Below the pieces are notes generated by a model, which did no database searches, was not told the origin of the DNA, and saw only the letters and a list, made by a program, of their open reading frames with translations. A stretch of 64,000 bases of DNA, from NCBI RefSeq assembly GCF_014109825.1, contig NZ_CP059576.1:295001-359000 (forward strand). The letters run 5' to 3'. The position numbers and the translations under genes are program-made. Source of the stretch: Legionella sp. PC997. Lineage in GTDB: Bacteria > Pseudomonadota > Gammaproteobacteria > Legionellales > Legionellaceae. Position 1 is the first letter of the stretch. Every line of letters starts with the position of its first letter. Below are positions 40,166 through 49,194 of the stretch, piece after piece.

Positions 40166-40483
40166 TTGGCCTATTATAATAAACATATTCTCGTATGCAC
40201 CAATCAAAAAGCTGCAGGCAAACAATGCTGTGGCAATACTGGTGGGGAACCTTTTTTTGATTATTTGAAATCCCGTCTTTTGGAACTGGAGATGCATGGT
40301 CCAGGAAAAGTGCGTGTAAGTAAATCGGGATGTCTTGGGCGATGTAGTTCTGGCCCATGTATCGTGATTTACCCTGAAGGCGTCTGGTACAGCTATTCTT
40401 CTTTCTCTGATATTGATGAAATCATTGAACAGCATTTAATTTCAGGCAATATTGCAGAGCAGTTATTAATTGACCAGGAATAA
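40166..40483 (+). CDS. (2Fe-2S) ferredoxin domain protein, thioredoxin-like fold
   Basis: The 105-aa protein has the Cys pattern of the thioredoxin-like [2Fe-2S] family: HILVCTNQKAAGKQCC near the N-terminus and SGCLGRCSSGPCIVIYPEGVWYS, where the last two Cys of the cluster site lie. The start is TTG at 40166, chosen because AGGAAAG lies seven bases upstream and the homologous N-terminus MAYYNKH begins there. It follows the ihfA stop by four bases and belongs to the same transcript. The electron partner is unknown. Confidence 0.88.
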   Translation: MAYYNKHILVCTNQKAAGKQCCGNTGGEPFFDYLKSRLLELEMHGPGKVRVSKSGCLGRCSSGPCIVIYPEGVWYSYSSFSDIDEIIEQHLISGNIAEQLLIDQE

Positions 40484-40818
40484 TCAATAAATCAGGGCAG
40501 TCTGGATGTGGAAGTAGAGAAACCTGAAATTAAATTATGAAACACATTGATTTCGGATTCCGCTTCATCGTAGAGAGCCTATAGTTTAGGATTATGTAGA
40601 TAATCGCTTAGTACTAATGATGGTGTTTCTGCTTCACACAGATTAAACAAGAGAACAAAAATTATTATGATTCTTGTTTGAAATTTGCTATATTTACGCG
40701 GATTTAATTAATTGTTTATAAATTTTTATCCTTTTTACTTGTAGGATGTTTCTGTTTTGGTTAAAATCGCCCGTCCATGATAGAAGATTACCAATTTAGG
40801 CGGTTCGGAGTTCATTTA
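40484..40818 (+). promoter_or_regulatory. Intergenic region carrying the rplM-rpsI promoter
   Basis: TTGTAG (40739-40744) and TAAAAT (40762-40767) are 17 bases apart, about 50 bases before rplM. Further upstream, AAACAAGA (40665-40672) is repeated inverted as TCTTGTTT (40692-40699). I see no gene in the 335-base stretch; an upstream ATG at 40777 in frame with rplM lacks a ribosome-binding site. Confidence 0.5.
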
Positions 40819-41253
40819 ATGAAGACATTTAGTGCCAAAAGCCATGAAGTCAAACGTGACTGGTTAGTGGTTGATGCCAGCGACAAAGTTTTGGGTCGCT
40901 TAGCAAGTGAGATTGCTCGTCGTTTACGTGGCAAGCATAAAGCTGAGTATACCCCCCATGTTGATACTGGTGATTACATTGTAGTTACTAATGCGGAAAA
41001 GGTTATTGTGACCGGCCGTAAATTTACCAACAAGATGTACTATCGTCATACCGGATATCCTGGTGGAATAAAATCAGATAGTTTTGAAAAATTACAGGCT
41101 AGAAATCCTGTTAGAATTATCGAACTTGCTGTTAAAGGCATGTTACCAAAAAATCCTTTAGGTAGAGAGATGTATCGTAAGCTAAAAGTATATGCTGGCA
41201 ACGAGCATCCACATACTGCACAGCAACCCAAGCAACTTGATATTGAGGAATAA
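40819..41253 (+). CDS. rplM: 50S ribosomal protein L13
   Basis: The protein begins [20 protein letters not shown] and contains [20 protein letters not shown] and [13 protein letters not shown], all L13 signatures. The ATG at 40819 gives 144 aa (E. coli 142) and has GGAG upstream; the longer frame from 40777 adds 14 residues with no family support. rpsI follows five bases later, as in E. coli. Confidence 0.97.
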   Translation: MKTFSAKSHEVKRDWLVVDASDKVLGRLASEIARRLRGKHKAEYTPHVDTGDYIVVTNAEKVIVTGRKFTNKMYYRHTGYPGGIKSDSFEKLQARNPVRIIELAVKGMLPKNPLGREMYRKLKVYAGNEHPHTAQQPKQLDIEE

Positions 41254-41258
41254 GTATT

Positions 41259-41690
41259 ATGGCTGAAATGAAGCAATACTACGGCACAGGTCGTAGAAAA
41301 AGTTCAACAGCTCGTGTGTTTTTACGTCCAGGTAAAGGCGAGATCAAAGTAAATGGCCGTACTTTACAGGAATATTTTTGCCGTGAAACATCCTGCATGG
41401 TTGTAATGCAGCCACTTGAAACCGTTGAGCTTGTTAATAAATTTGATGCTTATATTACAGTATCCGGCGGTGGAGTTTCTGGCCAAGCAGGTGCTGTACG
41501 TTTGGGTATCGCCAGAGCATTAGTTGCTTATGATGAAGCAGGATTAGCAGAAGATGCTGAACCTAGTCCAAATTCGGTTCGTAGAAAATTACGTGCGCGT
41601 GGTTTATTAACTCGTGATTCACGTCGTGTTGAACGAAAGAAAGTGGGTCTGCACAAAGCACGTCGTGCAACTCAGTACTCAAAACGTTAA
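41259..41690 (+). CDS. rpsI: 30S ribosomal protein S9
   Basis: S9 signatures are clear: [39 protein letters not shown] core and the C-terminal [20 protein letters not shown], whose tail reaches the P-site tRNA. The length is 143 aa against 130 in E. coli; the extra residues form an acidic insertion ([15 protein letters not shown]) after YD in the ARALVAYD helix. A strong terminator follows, closing the rplM-rpsI operon. Confidence 0.97.
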   Translation: MAEMKQYYGTGRRKSSTARVFLRPGKGEIKVNGRTLQEYFCRETSCMVVMQPLETVELVNKFDAYITVSGGGVSGQAGAVRLGIARALVAYDEAGLAEDAEPSPNSVRRKLRARGLLTRDSRRVERKKVGLHKARRATQYSKR

Positions 41691-41703
41691 TCGTTTATTG
41701 GTT

Positions 41704-41731
41704 AAAAAACCCCGCTTCTGCGGGGTTTTTT
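41704..41731 (+). terminator. Rho-independent terminator of rplM-rpsI
   Basis: CCCCGC (41710-41715) pairs with GCGGGG (41720-41725) around a TTCT loop; A-tract upstream and T-tract downstream extend the stem and complete the terminator. Confidence 0.93.
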
Positions 41732-41805
41732 ATTTTGCGTGGTAAGAGTATGAAGTTCCTAGCCTAGGAGCAAGAAAGCGGGACTCGAGGTATCTATGTC
41801 TTATG

Positions 41806-41838
41806 ACCCCGGTTATACTGCCTTGCACCCAGGCTACA
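41806..41838. repeat. Partial REP-like element upstream of petA
   Basis: The segment ends gcacccaggctacaaa, the inverse of the 'tagcctgggtgc' start of the other REP-like elements. Only one clear arm is left, 14 bases before the petA start. Confidence 0.5.
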
Positions 41839-41851
41839 AATACATAAGCAA

Positions 41852-42472
41852 ATGATGGTGAATGAAAATACTGAGCCTGATCATGAACAGGATAAAAGCG
41901 ATCGTATCGATGAAGATCGTCGTCAATTTTTGTTAAAAACAACCTGTGTATTAGGCGGGATAGGTGCTTTATGTGCTTTAACCCCTTTTGTGGCCTCATG
42001 GTTACCTAGTGCCAAAGCTCAAGCCGAAGGTGCGCCTGTACATGTTGATCTAAGTAAATTGGAACCAGGTGAGCAGGCGGTTGTTGAATGGCGCGGTAAG
42101 CCCGTATGGATAATTAGACGAACCAAGGAAATGTTACAGCGTCTGAGTCAGGATTCTTCAAGACTTCGTGACCCAAATTCAGTAACGAGACAGCAGCCAC
42201 CTTATGCAAAAAATGAGTTTCGTTCAATTAATCCAGAATACTTGGTTCTTATAGGGATTTGCACGCACCTGGGGTGTTCTCCAAAATACAAACCCAATTT
42301 GGGCGATTTAGGACCTGACTGGCCCGGGGGTTTTTTCTGCCCTTGTCATGGCTCTACTTTTGATCTTTCCGGTAGAGTTTTTAAAGATGTGCCAGCACCT
42401 ATTAATTTGGAAGTACCGCCATATTATTTTATCGATCAGCATACTCTTGTTATTGGTGAGGACAAAGTATAG
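41852..42472 (+). CDS. petA: Ubiquinol-cytochrome c reductase iron-sulfur (Rieske) subunit
   Basis: The 206-aa Rieske protein of the cytochrome bc1 complex. A twin-arginine type N-terminus (DRRQFLLKTT) precedes its single membrane anchor (about 32-52). The [2Fe-2S] site has both boxes, CTHLGC and CPCHGS, followed by GRVFKDVPAP. The start is ATG at 41852 or the adjacent ATG at 41855; no clear ribosome-binding site is present. It opens the petABC operon; a REP-like pair lies between it and petB. Confidence 0.95.
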   Translation: MMVNENTEPDHEQDKSDRIDEDRRQFLLKTTCVLGGIGALCALTPFVASWLPSAKAQAEGAPVHVDLSKLEPGEQAVVEWRGKPVWIIRRTKEMLQRLSQDSSRLRDPNSVTRQQPPYAKNEFRSINPEYLVLIGICTHLGCSPKYKPNLGDLGPDWPGGFFCPCHGSTFDLSGRVFKDVPAPINLEVPPYYFIDQHTLVIGEDKV

Positions 42473-42492
42473 ATTCTTTGTCTGCATAATCG

Positions 42493-42575
42493 GTAGCCTG
42501 GGTGCAGCCAAGCGAAAACCCGGGATGGTGAACAATATGGTTTTCCCGGGTTTCGCTCGCTGCGCCCAGGCTACA
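42493..42575. repeat. Paired REP-like elements (BIME-like) between petA and petB
   Basis: One copy (42493-42524, tagcctgggtgcagccaagc onward) is followed after about 15 bases by an inverted copy (42543-42575, ending gcgcccaggctac). The two can pair over about 30 bases into a long stem. Its place inside an operon suggests effects on mRNA stability or on the relative expression of petA and petBC. Confidence 0.75.
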
Positions 42576-42607
42576 ATTTATGATTGGTAACAGAAAAGGC
42601 TTGCTTA

Positions 42608-43822
42608 ATGAATAGACTCCTCAATTGGCTCGATGAGCGTTTTCCTTTGATGAGCACCTGGAAAAATTATTTCAGTGCCTATTATCTTCCTAAGAATTTA
42701 AATTTTTTATATTTTTTTGGTTCACTAGCCCTTGTCGTTTTGATCAATCAATTGCTAACAGGTTTGTGGCTCACCATGTTTTATACTCCAAGCGCAGAAC
42801 AAGCTTTTGCTTCTATAGAATATATCATGCGCGATGTTAATTTTGGTTGGTTACTGCGATATATGCACTCAACTGGGGCTTCTGCTTTTTTTATTGTTAT
42901 TTATTTACATATGTTTCGTGGTTTACTTTATGGCTCATATCAAAAACCCCGTGAATTGGTTTGGCTTTTGGGGATGTGTTTATATATTTTACTTTTAGCG
43001 GGCGCATTTTTTGGTTATTTATTGCCTTGGGGACAAATGTCCTACTGGGGAGCAGAGGTAATCACCTCTTTGTTAGGTGCCGTTCCGTATATTGGTGAAC
43101 ATCTTGTCGTTTGGCTTAGAGGGGATTACTCAGTTGGGAATGCCACGCTACAACGTTTCTTTGGGTTACATGTGATTGCCATTCCATTCCTGCTTGTATT
43201 TTTGGTGTTCTTGCATGTTATTGCCTTGCATCGAGTGGGATCTAATAACCCTGAAGGTATTGAAATTAAAAATCACTTAGATGCGAAAGGAAATCCTCTA
43301 GATGGCATTCCCTTTCATCCACTCTACATAGTTAAAGACTTAGTCATGGTACTTGCTTTCCTTAGCTTATTTTTTGCCGTTGTTTTTTTTGCCCCTGAAA
43401 TGGGGGGATATTTTTTAGAACATAATAATTTTGTACCCGCAAATCCTTTAATCACACCCGATCATATTGCTCCAATGTGGTATATGTCGCCATTTTATGC
43501 CATGTTGCGGGCGGTTCCGAATAAATTACTAGGCATTATCTGTTTGGGCTTAGCTCTATTACTGCTTTTCTTTTTACCATGGCTTGATCGCAGCCCGGTT
43601 CGCTCAATGCGTTACAAAGGGAATTACTCAAGGATTATGTTGTTTCTAGGCGTAACTGCTTTTATGGTATTGGGTTATTTAGGAACAATTCCTGTAACTC
43701 CAATACGCTTGTTTTGGGCACGTATAAGTACGATTACTTATTTTGCTTATTTTATCCTGATGCCTTTTTATTCTCGTTATGAACAATCACGTCCCTTGCC
43801 TTCTCGCCTAGGAGGGCAATGA
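42608..43822 (+). CDS. petB: Ubiquinol-cytochrome c reductase cytochrome b subunit
   Basis: The 404-aa cytochrome b carries eight membrane helices. The four heme-ligating His occur as pairs in RYMHSTGASAFFIVIYLHMF and RFFGLHVIAIPF-LHVIALH, and the quinone-site PEW-type element appears as PLYIVKD with the GYLLPWGQMSYWGAEV helix. The ATG at 42608 with AAGG nine bases upstream is preferred over a TTG at 42584. Its stop overlaps petC by four bases. Confidence 0.96.
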   Translation: MNRLLNWLDERFPLMSTWKNYFSAYYLPKNLNFLYFFGSLALVVLINQLLTGLWLTMFYTPSAEQAFASIEYIMRDVNFGWLLRYMHSTGASAFFIVIYLHMFRGLLYGSYQKPRELVWLLGMCLYILLLAGAFFGYLLPWGQMSYWGAEVITSLLGAVPYIGEHLVVWLRGDYSVGNATLQRFFGLHVIAIPFLLVFLVFLHVIALHRVGSNNPEGIEIKNHLDAKGNPLDGIPFHPLYIVKDLVMVLAFLSLFFAVVFFAPEMGGYFLEHNNFVPANPLITPDHIAPMWYMSPFYAMLRAVPNKLLGIICLGLALLLLFFLPWLDRSPVRSMRYKGNYSRIMLFLGVTAFMVLGYLGTIPVTPIRLFWARISTITYFAYFILMPFYSRYEQSRPLPSRLGGQ

Positions 43823-44499
43823 TGCGGATGCATGGAATCGCCTTCTACTTGGCCGTATGGTTTGGATGCTTCGTTCTAATTCCAGATGGATGGGCGCATA
43901 CGGTAAAATTCGATGTTCAAGATAAGGCTAGTTTACAAAAAGGCGCTCGATTATTTATGAATTATTGTTCTGGGTGTCACTCTTTAAAATATTTACGCTA
44001 TAATCATATGGCCAAAGGGTTAGGGCTAATAGGATTTAATGGTCAGATAAATCAAGATTTATTAAAAAGTAATCTGATTTTTACCCAAGCAACAATTAAT
44101 GATCCAATTCGTATTGCCTTGCCTCCTGAGGATGCCAAGCAATGGTTTGGGATAGTACCTCCAGATTTATCTTTAGTTGCTAGAGAAAAAGGGATGAAAT
44201 GGCTCTATAACTATTTAAATGGTTTTTATAAGGATGATGCTCGTCCATTTGGTACAAATAATCATCTCGTTCCGGATGTTGCTATGCCAAATATTTTAGA
44301 AACATTGGCGCATGATCTATCAGAGGGGCAATTTGATCGAAATTTACAAGATTTGGTGACTTTTCTTGTTTATGTGGGTGAACCAGTACAGTCAATACGT
44401 CACTGTTTAGGATATTTTGTTGTGGGTTTCTTAGCGATTTTATTTCTCGTCGCCTGGGGTTTAAAAACAATTTATTGGCGAAAAATCGGCGTAAAGTAA
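43819..44499 (+). CDS. petC: Ubiquinol-cytochrome c reductase cytochrome c1 subunit
   Basis: The 226-aa cytochrome c1 has a signal peptide (to about residue 26), the covalent heme site CSGCHS, the conserved PPDLSLVAREKG, an axial Met in DVAMPN, and one C-terminal membrane anchor (GYFVVGFLAILFLVAWG). It overlaps petB by four bases. The order petABC followed by sspA-sspB is the usual gammaproteobacterial arrangement. Confidence 0.95.
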   Translation: MMRMHGIAFYLAVWFGCFVLIPDGWAHTVKFDVQDKASLQKGARLFMNYCSGCHSLKYLRYNHMAKGLGLIGFNGQINQDLLKSNLIFTQATINDPIRIALPPEDAKQWFGIVPPDLSLVAREKGMKWLYNYLNGFYKDDARPFGTNNHLVPDVAMPNILETLAHDLSEGQFDRNLQDLVTFLVYVGEPVQSIRHCLGYFVVGFLAILFLVAWGLKTIYWRKIGVK

Positions 44500-44584
44500 C
44501 CCAAAAAGGTAAAAATGTGGTAAAGTGCGAGTTTTTGTGTGTGTACTTACCTTTGTTATAGGTTGAATTAAATAGGAGTTGCTC

Positions 44585-45205
44585 ATGGCAATTGTTGCGA
44601 AGCGCACTATAATGTCTTTATTTTCCGATACAGACGATGTTTACAGCCATCAGGTTCGGATTGTGTTGGCTGAAAAAGGGGTGAATGTTGAAATTCTTGC
44701 TGCCAAGCAGGCCGAACCCAGCGCTGATCTCTTATCAGTTAATCCATATGGAACCGTTCCTACTTTAATTGATAGAGAGCTTGTGCTTTATGAGCCACGT
44801 ATTATTATGGAATATTTAGATGAGCGATTTCCTCATCCACCATTATTACCTGTTTACCCCGTTGCTCGTGCTGAAACCCGTAAAATGATGCACAGGATAG
44901 AACATGATTGGTATTATTTAATGAACCGTATTTTAAGAGAAGATAATGCGGAACAGGCGAAAGCAAATTTATTTGAAAGTTTAACCGCACTGGATCCTGT
45001 ATTCGCCGATAAGACCTATTTTTTGAGTGATGAATTTTCTTTGTTGGATTGTGCATTAGCACCGTTATTGTGGCGTTTGCCTCGATTGGGTATTGAAATT
45101 GCACCGGAGTTTAAAGGAATAATTGCTTACATGCAGCGCTTGTTCAAACGTGAATCGTTTCAAACAAGTTTGACTGATGCGGAGCGACAACTAAGAGCGG
45201 CATAA
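44585..45205 (+). CDS. sspA: Stringent starvation protein A
   Basis: SspA is a glutathione-S-transferase-like RNA polymerase-associated protein that affects stress and stationary-phase transcription. The thioredoxin-like N-terminal domain begins TIMSLFSDTDDVYSHQVRIVLAEKG, and the C-terminal helical domain includes FSLLDCALAPLLWRLP. The ATG at 44585 has AGGAG six bases upstream and gives 206 aa; a TTG at 44579 lies too close to that site. sspB follows after four bases. Confidence 0.95.
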   Translation: MAIVAKRTIMSLFSDTDDVYSHQVRIVLAEKGVNVEILAAKQAEPSADLLSVNPYGTVPTLIDRELVLYEPRIIMEYLDERFPHPPLLPVYPVARAETRKMMHRIEHDWYYLMNRILREDNAEQAKANLFESLTALDPVFADKTYFLSDEFSLLDCALAPLLWRLPRLGIEIAPEFKGIIAYMQRLFKRESFQTSLTDAERQLRAA

Positions 45206-45209
45206 TTAT

Positions 45210-45623
45210 ATGACAATGACATCAAATAAACCTTATTTAATACGCGCTGCCTACGATTGGATTGTAGATAACGAATTAACACCTTATATCCTGGTTAATG
45301 CGGAATATTCGGGAGTACAAGTTCCGAGAGAACATGTAAATCATGATCGTATTGTGTTAAATATCTCTCCGGCAGCAACTCGCGGTCTTTTGTTGGAAAA
45401 CGATCGTATCATCTTTACTGCTCGTTTTTCAGGAAAAACAGAACAAATTTTTGTTCCACCAGGAGCAGTATTAGAAATCTACGCTAAAGAAAATGGTAGA
45501 GGCATTGCTTTTGCGATCGAAGATGAAGAAGATCCGCCTCCAGCATCTACTGGAACTGCTGGCGCTGAATCGGATGGCTCAACTGTTTCTAAAAATAAAC
45601 CTTCATTAAAATTAGTCAAGTAA
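45210..45623 (+). CDS. sspB: ClpXP protease specificity-enhancing factor SspB
   Basis: SspB delivers ssrA-tagged and other substrates to ClpXP. The folded N-terminal part (KPYLIRAAYDWIVDNELTPY, VNHDRIVLNISPAATRGL, FTARFSGKTEQIFVP) is followed by an acidic, Gly/Ser-rich flexible linker. The C-terminal ClpX-binding tail ends PSLKLVK, close to the E. coli consensus. The length is 137 aa. It shares a transcript with sspA; a REP-like pair follows. Confidence 0.95.
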   Translation: MTMTSNKPYLIRAAYDWIVDNELTPYILVNAEYSGVQVPREHVNHDRIVLNISPAATRGLLLENDRIIFTARFSGKTEQIFVPPGAVLEIYAKENGRGIAFAIEDEEDPPPASTGTAGAESDGSTVSKNKPSLKLVK

Positions 45624-45647
45624 AATGGACGTAGTCCGGTGCTCTTT

Positions 45648-45729
45648 AGCCTGGGTTAAGTGCAGTGTATCCGAGCGATTTTATCTCTTTAGCAACGATT
45701 CGGGTTACTTTGCGCTTCATCAGGCTACA
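45648..45729. repeat. Degenerate paired REP-like elements
   Basis: The segment starts tagcctgggttaagtgcagt and ends catcaggctaca, an imperfect inverted pair like that at 42493-42575 but more diverged. Confidence 0.55.
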
Positions 45730-45788
45730 ACGCTTTAAACCAGACTACATATAAGCAAGTGTTCGAAATAGTAGATTTGGAGCACAAG

Positions 45789-47270
45789 ATGATCATACCA
45801 GCAAATGCCTTGTATCGTTGTGAGCAAATTAGAACATGTGAGCAACAAGCTTCTTCTTTGTATCAATTGGATGAAAATGCACTTATGTCCCGTGCAGGAG
45901 CGGAGGCATTTTTTCTTATAATTAAACTTTACCCCCAGGTACGACATATTGCCGTATATTGCGGTGCTGGAAATAATGCTGGGGATGGATATGTGGTGGC
46001 CCGATTAGCGCATGAGCATGGTTTATCAGTAACGATTTACCAGTGTAAAGCAGTGGCTGATCTCCCTTTTGCTGCACAACATGCAGCGTTAATGGCTATA
46101 AATTCAGGAGTGGAGTGTCAAGCGGCTGATGAACCATTAGAGACCGAAGTAGAATTAATAATTGACGCTCTTTTAGGGATTGGCCTAAAAGGGCCTGTAC
46201 GTGGAGTTATTGCATCAGCCATTAATCAGATCAACTCCAGTGGGCTACCTGTTATAGCTTTGGATATTCCCTCAGGTCTAAATGCCGATACAGGAAAGGT
46301 AGATAATTTTTGTGTTAAGGCCACCATTACCTTAACCTTTATCGCTCAAAAAGCAGGTATGTATACCGCCGATGGCCCGGATTATTGTGGTATTATTCAT
46401 TGTTGCTCTTTACAACTTGATTCCTGTGTCTCTCATTTGGTTCCAACTGCTCGTCTTTTAAGTTCAGATACTATATCTTTACCCTTGGCTAAACGAAAAA
46501 AAAATTCGCATAAAGGCAATTATGGCCATGTTTTAGTAGTTGGTGGAGGGCCAGGAATGCCTGGTGCAATCAGTTTGGCTGCTAAAGCAGTAATGCGAAC
46601 AGGAGCAGGAGCAGTTACCGTTGCTACATGGCCGGAACATGCCAAAAGTGCCTTATCAATAATTCCCGAAGCGATGGTAAGTGGTGTTGCAACTGCCCAA
46701 GATTTAAAACCGCTTTTAGCCCAGGCTACGGTCTGTGTTATTGGTCCAGGGCTAGGGGAAAGTGAGTGGGCGATCAATCTGTTTTTGACTGCGATTACCT
46801 CACAATTACCTATGGTTATTGATGCATCTGCCTTAAGATTGTTAGCCGAAAATCCTCAACTGGATGATAATTGGATATTAACACCACATCCAGGTGAAGC
46901 AGCTTGCTTGCTTTCTTCTTCTGCTGATTTTGTTCAGAAAGATAGATACCTTGCCGCGGCAAATATCCAGAAACAATATGGTGGCGTCGTTGTATTAAAA
47001 GGGGCTGGTTCGGTGGTTCAAACAGAGAAGGATACTTTTGTTTGTCCCCGAGGTAATCCTGCCATGGCTAGTGCTGGTATGGGTGATGTATTAAGCGGTA
47101 TTATTGCGGGTCTTTGTGCTCAAGGATACTCTTTATCCGAAGCAGCACAATGCGGTGTGTGGGCTCACGCAGTTGCAGGGGATCTGGTAGCAAAAAAACT
47201 GGGAGGAACTGGTTTATTGGCCAGTGATTTATTTGATGTTTTACCTCACGTATTGAATTATCCTGAATGA
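45789..47270 (+). CDS. nnr: Bifunctional NAD(P)H-hydrate repair enzyme (epimerase/ADP-dependent dehydratase)
   Basis: The protein fuses the two NAD(P)HX repair activities. The N-terminal YjeF_N epimerase domain (about 1-210) has YCGAGNNAGDGYVVARL, and the C-terminal dehydratase domain (about 225-490) has VVGGGPGMPGA, LTPHPGEAACLL and the ATP-site GNPAMASAGMGDVLSG. The ATG at 45789 has GGAG six bases upstream (493 aa); a GTG at 45759 would add ten residues without such support. It overlaps tsaE by four bases, the order yjeF-yjeE-amiB-mutL-miaA known from E. coli. Confidence 0.95.
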   Translation: MIIPANALYRCEQIRTCEQQASSLYQLDENALMSRAGAEAFFLIIKLYPQVRHIAVYCGAGNNAGDGYVVARLAHEHGLSVTIYQCKAVADLPFAAQHAALMAINSGVECQAADEPLETEVELIIDALLGIGLKGPVRGVIASAINQINSSGLPVIALDIPSGLNADTGKVDNFCVKATITLTFIAQKAGMYTADGPDYCGIIHCCSLQLDSCVSHLVPTARLLSSDTISLPLAKRKKNSHKGNYGHVLVVGGGPGMPGAISLAAKAVMRTGAGAVTVATWPEHAKSALSIIPEAMVSGVATAQDLKPLLAQATVCVIGPGLGESEWAINLFLTAITSQLPMVIDASALRLLAENPQLDDNWILTPHPGEAACLLSSSADFVQKDRYLAAANIQKQYGGVVVLKGAGSVVQTEKDTFVCPRGNPAMASAGMGDVLSGIIAGLCAQGYSLSEAAQCGVWAHAVAGDLVAKKLGGTGLLASDLFDVLPHVLNYPE

Positions 47271-47755
47271 TGACAAATAGTGAATTAAATGATGTTATAA
47301 CACTAGATTTACCTGATGAGAAGGCCAGTGAACTGTTTGCCTCCCATCTGGCCTCTTGTCTTTGTCCTTCTTTAATCCTGACCTTTAGTGGAGACTTGGG
47401 GGCAGGTAAGACAACTATTATTCGCGCTATGCTAAGACATATGGGCGTTCAATCTCCAATTAAAAGCCCTACTTTTTCTTTAGTAGAAAGTTATTTATGC
47501 AACCACCTAACCCTACATCATTTTGATCTCTACCGAATACATCATGAAGAAGAGTTGGAATATCTTGGTTTTAGAGATTATTTTACCCAGGAGAGCATCT
47601 GTTGTATTGAATGGGCAGAAAATGCAGGAGGAGCATTGCCACAAGTCGATATTCGTTTTAAGTTAGCTATTAAGGGGGCTGGACGTGAAATGCAAATTAT
47701 GGCATTGAGCGCAGCTGGTAAAAGAATTTTAGCGCGTCTTGCAGGTGAAATATGA
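47267..47755 (+). CDS. tsaE: tRNA threonylcarbamoyladenosine biosynthesis ATPase TsaE
   Basis: TsaE is the small ATPase that drives turnover of the TsaBD complex for t6A37 formation. The P-loop GDLGAGKTT is at residues 42-50, with SPTFSLVESY and the Walker B-like LHHFDLYRI following, and the terminal WAENAGGALP. At 162 aa it is normal. It overlaps nnr upstream and the amidase downstream by four bases each. Confidence 0.95.
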   Translation: MMTNSELNDVITLDLPDEKASELFASHLASCLCPSLILTFSGDLGAGKTTIIRAMLRHMGVQSPIKSPTFSLVESYLCNHLTLHHFDLYRIHHEEELEYLGFRDYFTQESICCIEWAENAGGALPQVDIRFKLAIKGAGREMQIMALSAAGKRILARLAGEI

Positions 47756-49194
47756 TATTTCGCTTCTTGTGTTTTATGGTGATGTGTTTTTGCTCGATAA
47801 CAACATTTAGTGCTCAACTCAAATCAATTGTTTTAAAGCAGCAAGGAAATCAAACCTCACTGTTTCTAACAATTAATGGTCCATTCACCCATAAATTATT
47901 TTTGTTAAATAATCCTGAACGAGTTGTCTTGGACTTAAATAATACACAATTGGCTGTCGATTTAAAGCAGTTGGGTTTAATTAATGGATTAGTCCGACAA
48001 GTTCGAAGCGGGCATTCGGAGCCTAGAACTTTAAGGCTTGTGTTCGAAGTAAATCAAAAAGTACAACTTAGATCAGCTCCTTGGAAACCCAATGGTGCTT
48101 TTGGAGGTATTCGTGTTGATTTACTGCATAGCGGTCATCTTGTTGCGCCTATTGCCGCAACTACTCCTCCAAAAGCAGAGTACGTTGCCCCAAAATCCTA
48201 CTCCACACAGAAAATACAACAGCCAAAATTGCCTGTGAAAGTTGAGACCAAGCAACCAACACTCCCTATCCTCGCAAATCAAAAGCCAATTAAGGTGAGT
48301 GGCAGACCCTCTAGACTCCGTGATGTTATTATTGTTTTGGATGCAGGTCATGGTGGCAAGGATCCAGGGGCTAGAGGTCCACACCGCAGTCGCGAAAAAG
48401 ACGTTGTTTTAGCAATTACTTTGAAGCTAAAACAATTAATTGATAGACAACCCGGGATGCGTGCTGTACTAACGCGGTCGGGAGATTATTATGTTGGCCT
48501 GCGGCAGCGTCTTGATATAGCCAGAAAATATAATGGCGATGTATTTGTGGCAATTCATGCAGATGCATTTAATAATCCACATTCAAATGGTGCTTCAGTA
48601 TTTGCTTTATCGCAGAGGGGGGCTACAAGCGAAGCAGCGCGTTGGCTTGCAGAAAAGGAGAACTATTCAGAATTAGGGGGCGTTAACCTGGGCGATCTGG
48701 ATGATCAGAATGGTGTGGTGCGTTCAGTCCTGATTGATTTATCACAAACAGCGACGATAAATTCCGGTTTGCAAATGGGGGGACGAGTTTTAAGCCAGCT
48801 GGGTAATTTCACCAATTTGCATAATACTAAAGTAGAGCAGGCTGGGTTTGTTGTTTTGAAGTCTGCAGATATTCCTTCAATTTTGGTAGAAACAGGATTT
48901 ATCTCAAATCCAATTGAGGAACGTAATTTAACCAACCCAGCATATCAAACTCGTTTGAGCCAGGCCATTTTTCAAGGTATTAAAGGCTATTTTTGGGAAA
49001 ATCCGCCTCACGGATCTCGTATTGAGGCAATGACGACGAACAATGTCCATTTGGTTCGCGCTGGAGAAACTTTACCTGCTATAGCTGCCCGTTATCATGT
49101 TTCAGTTGCAGCCCTCCAGTCTACCAATCATTTGCGCGGAATCTCTCGACTTAAGCCGGGCCAAAAACTGGTGATTCCTCCAGCATGGGCATAA
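47752..49194 (+). CDS. N-acetylmuramoyl-L-alanine amidase with AMIN and LysM domains
   Basis: A periplasmic cell-wall amidase of the AmiB/AmiC type that helps split the septum. A signal peptide (to about residue 20) precedes an AMIN localisation domain (about 22-125), a Pro/Lys-rich linker and the amidase_3 domain (about 190-410). Zinc ligands are His200 in LDAGHGGKDPG, Glu215 and a third His in VAIHADAF; the catalytic Glu is in ILVETGFISN. A LysM domain (about 430-478) closes the protein, as in E. coli AmiB. It overlaps tsaE by four and mutL by ten bases. Confidence 0.94.
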   Translation: MIFRFLCFMVMCFCSITTFSAQLKSIVLKQQGNQTSLFLTINGPFTHKLFLLNNPERVVLDLNNTQLAVDLKQLGLINGLVRQVRSGHSEPRTLRLVFEVNQKVQLRSAPWKPNGAFGGIRVDLLHSGHLVAPIAATTPPKAEYVAPKSYSTQKIQQPKLPVKVETKQPTLPILANQKPIKVSGRPSRLRDVIIVLDAGHGGKDPGARGPHRSREKDVVLAITLKLKQLIDRQPGMRAVLTRSGDYYVGLRQRLDIARKYNGDVFVAIHADAFNNPHSNGASVFALSQRGATSEAARWLAEKENYSELGGVNLGDLDDQNGVVRSVLIDLSQTATINSGLQMGGRVLSQLGNFTNLHNTKVEQAGFVVLKSADIPSILVETGFISNPIEERNLTNPAYQTRLSQAIFQGIKGYFWENPPHGSRIEAMTTNNVHLVRAGETLPAIAARYHVSVAALQSTNHLRGISRLKPGQKLVIPPAWA

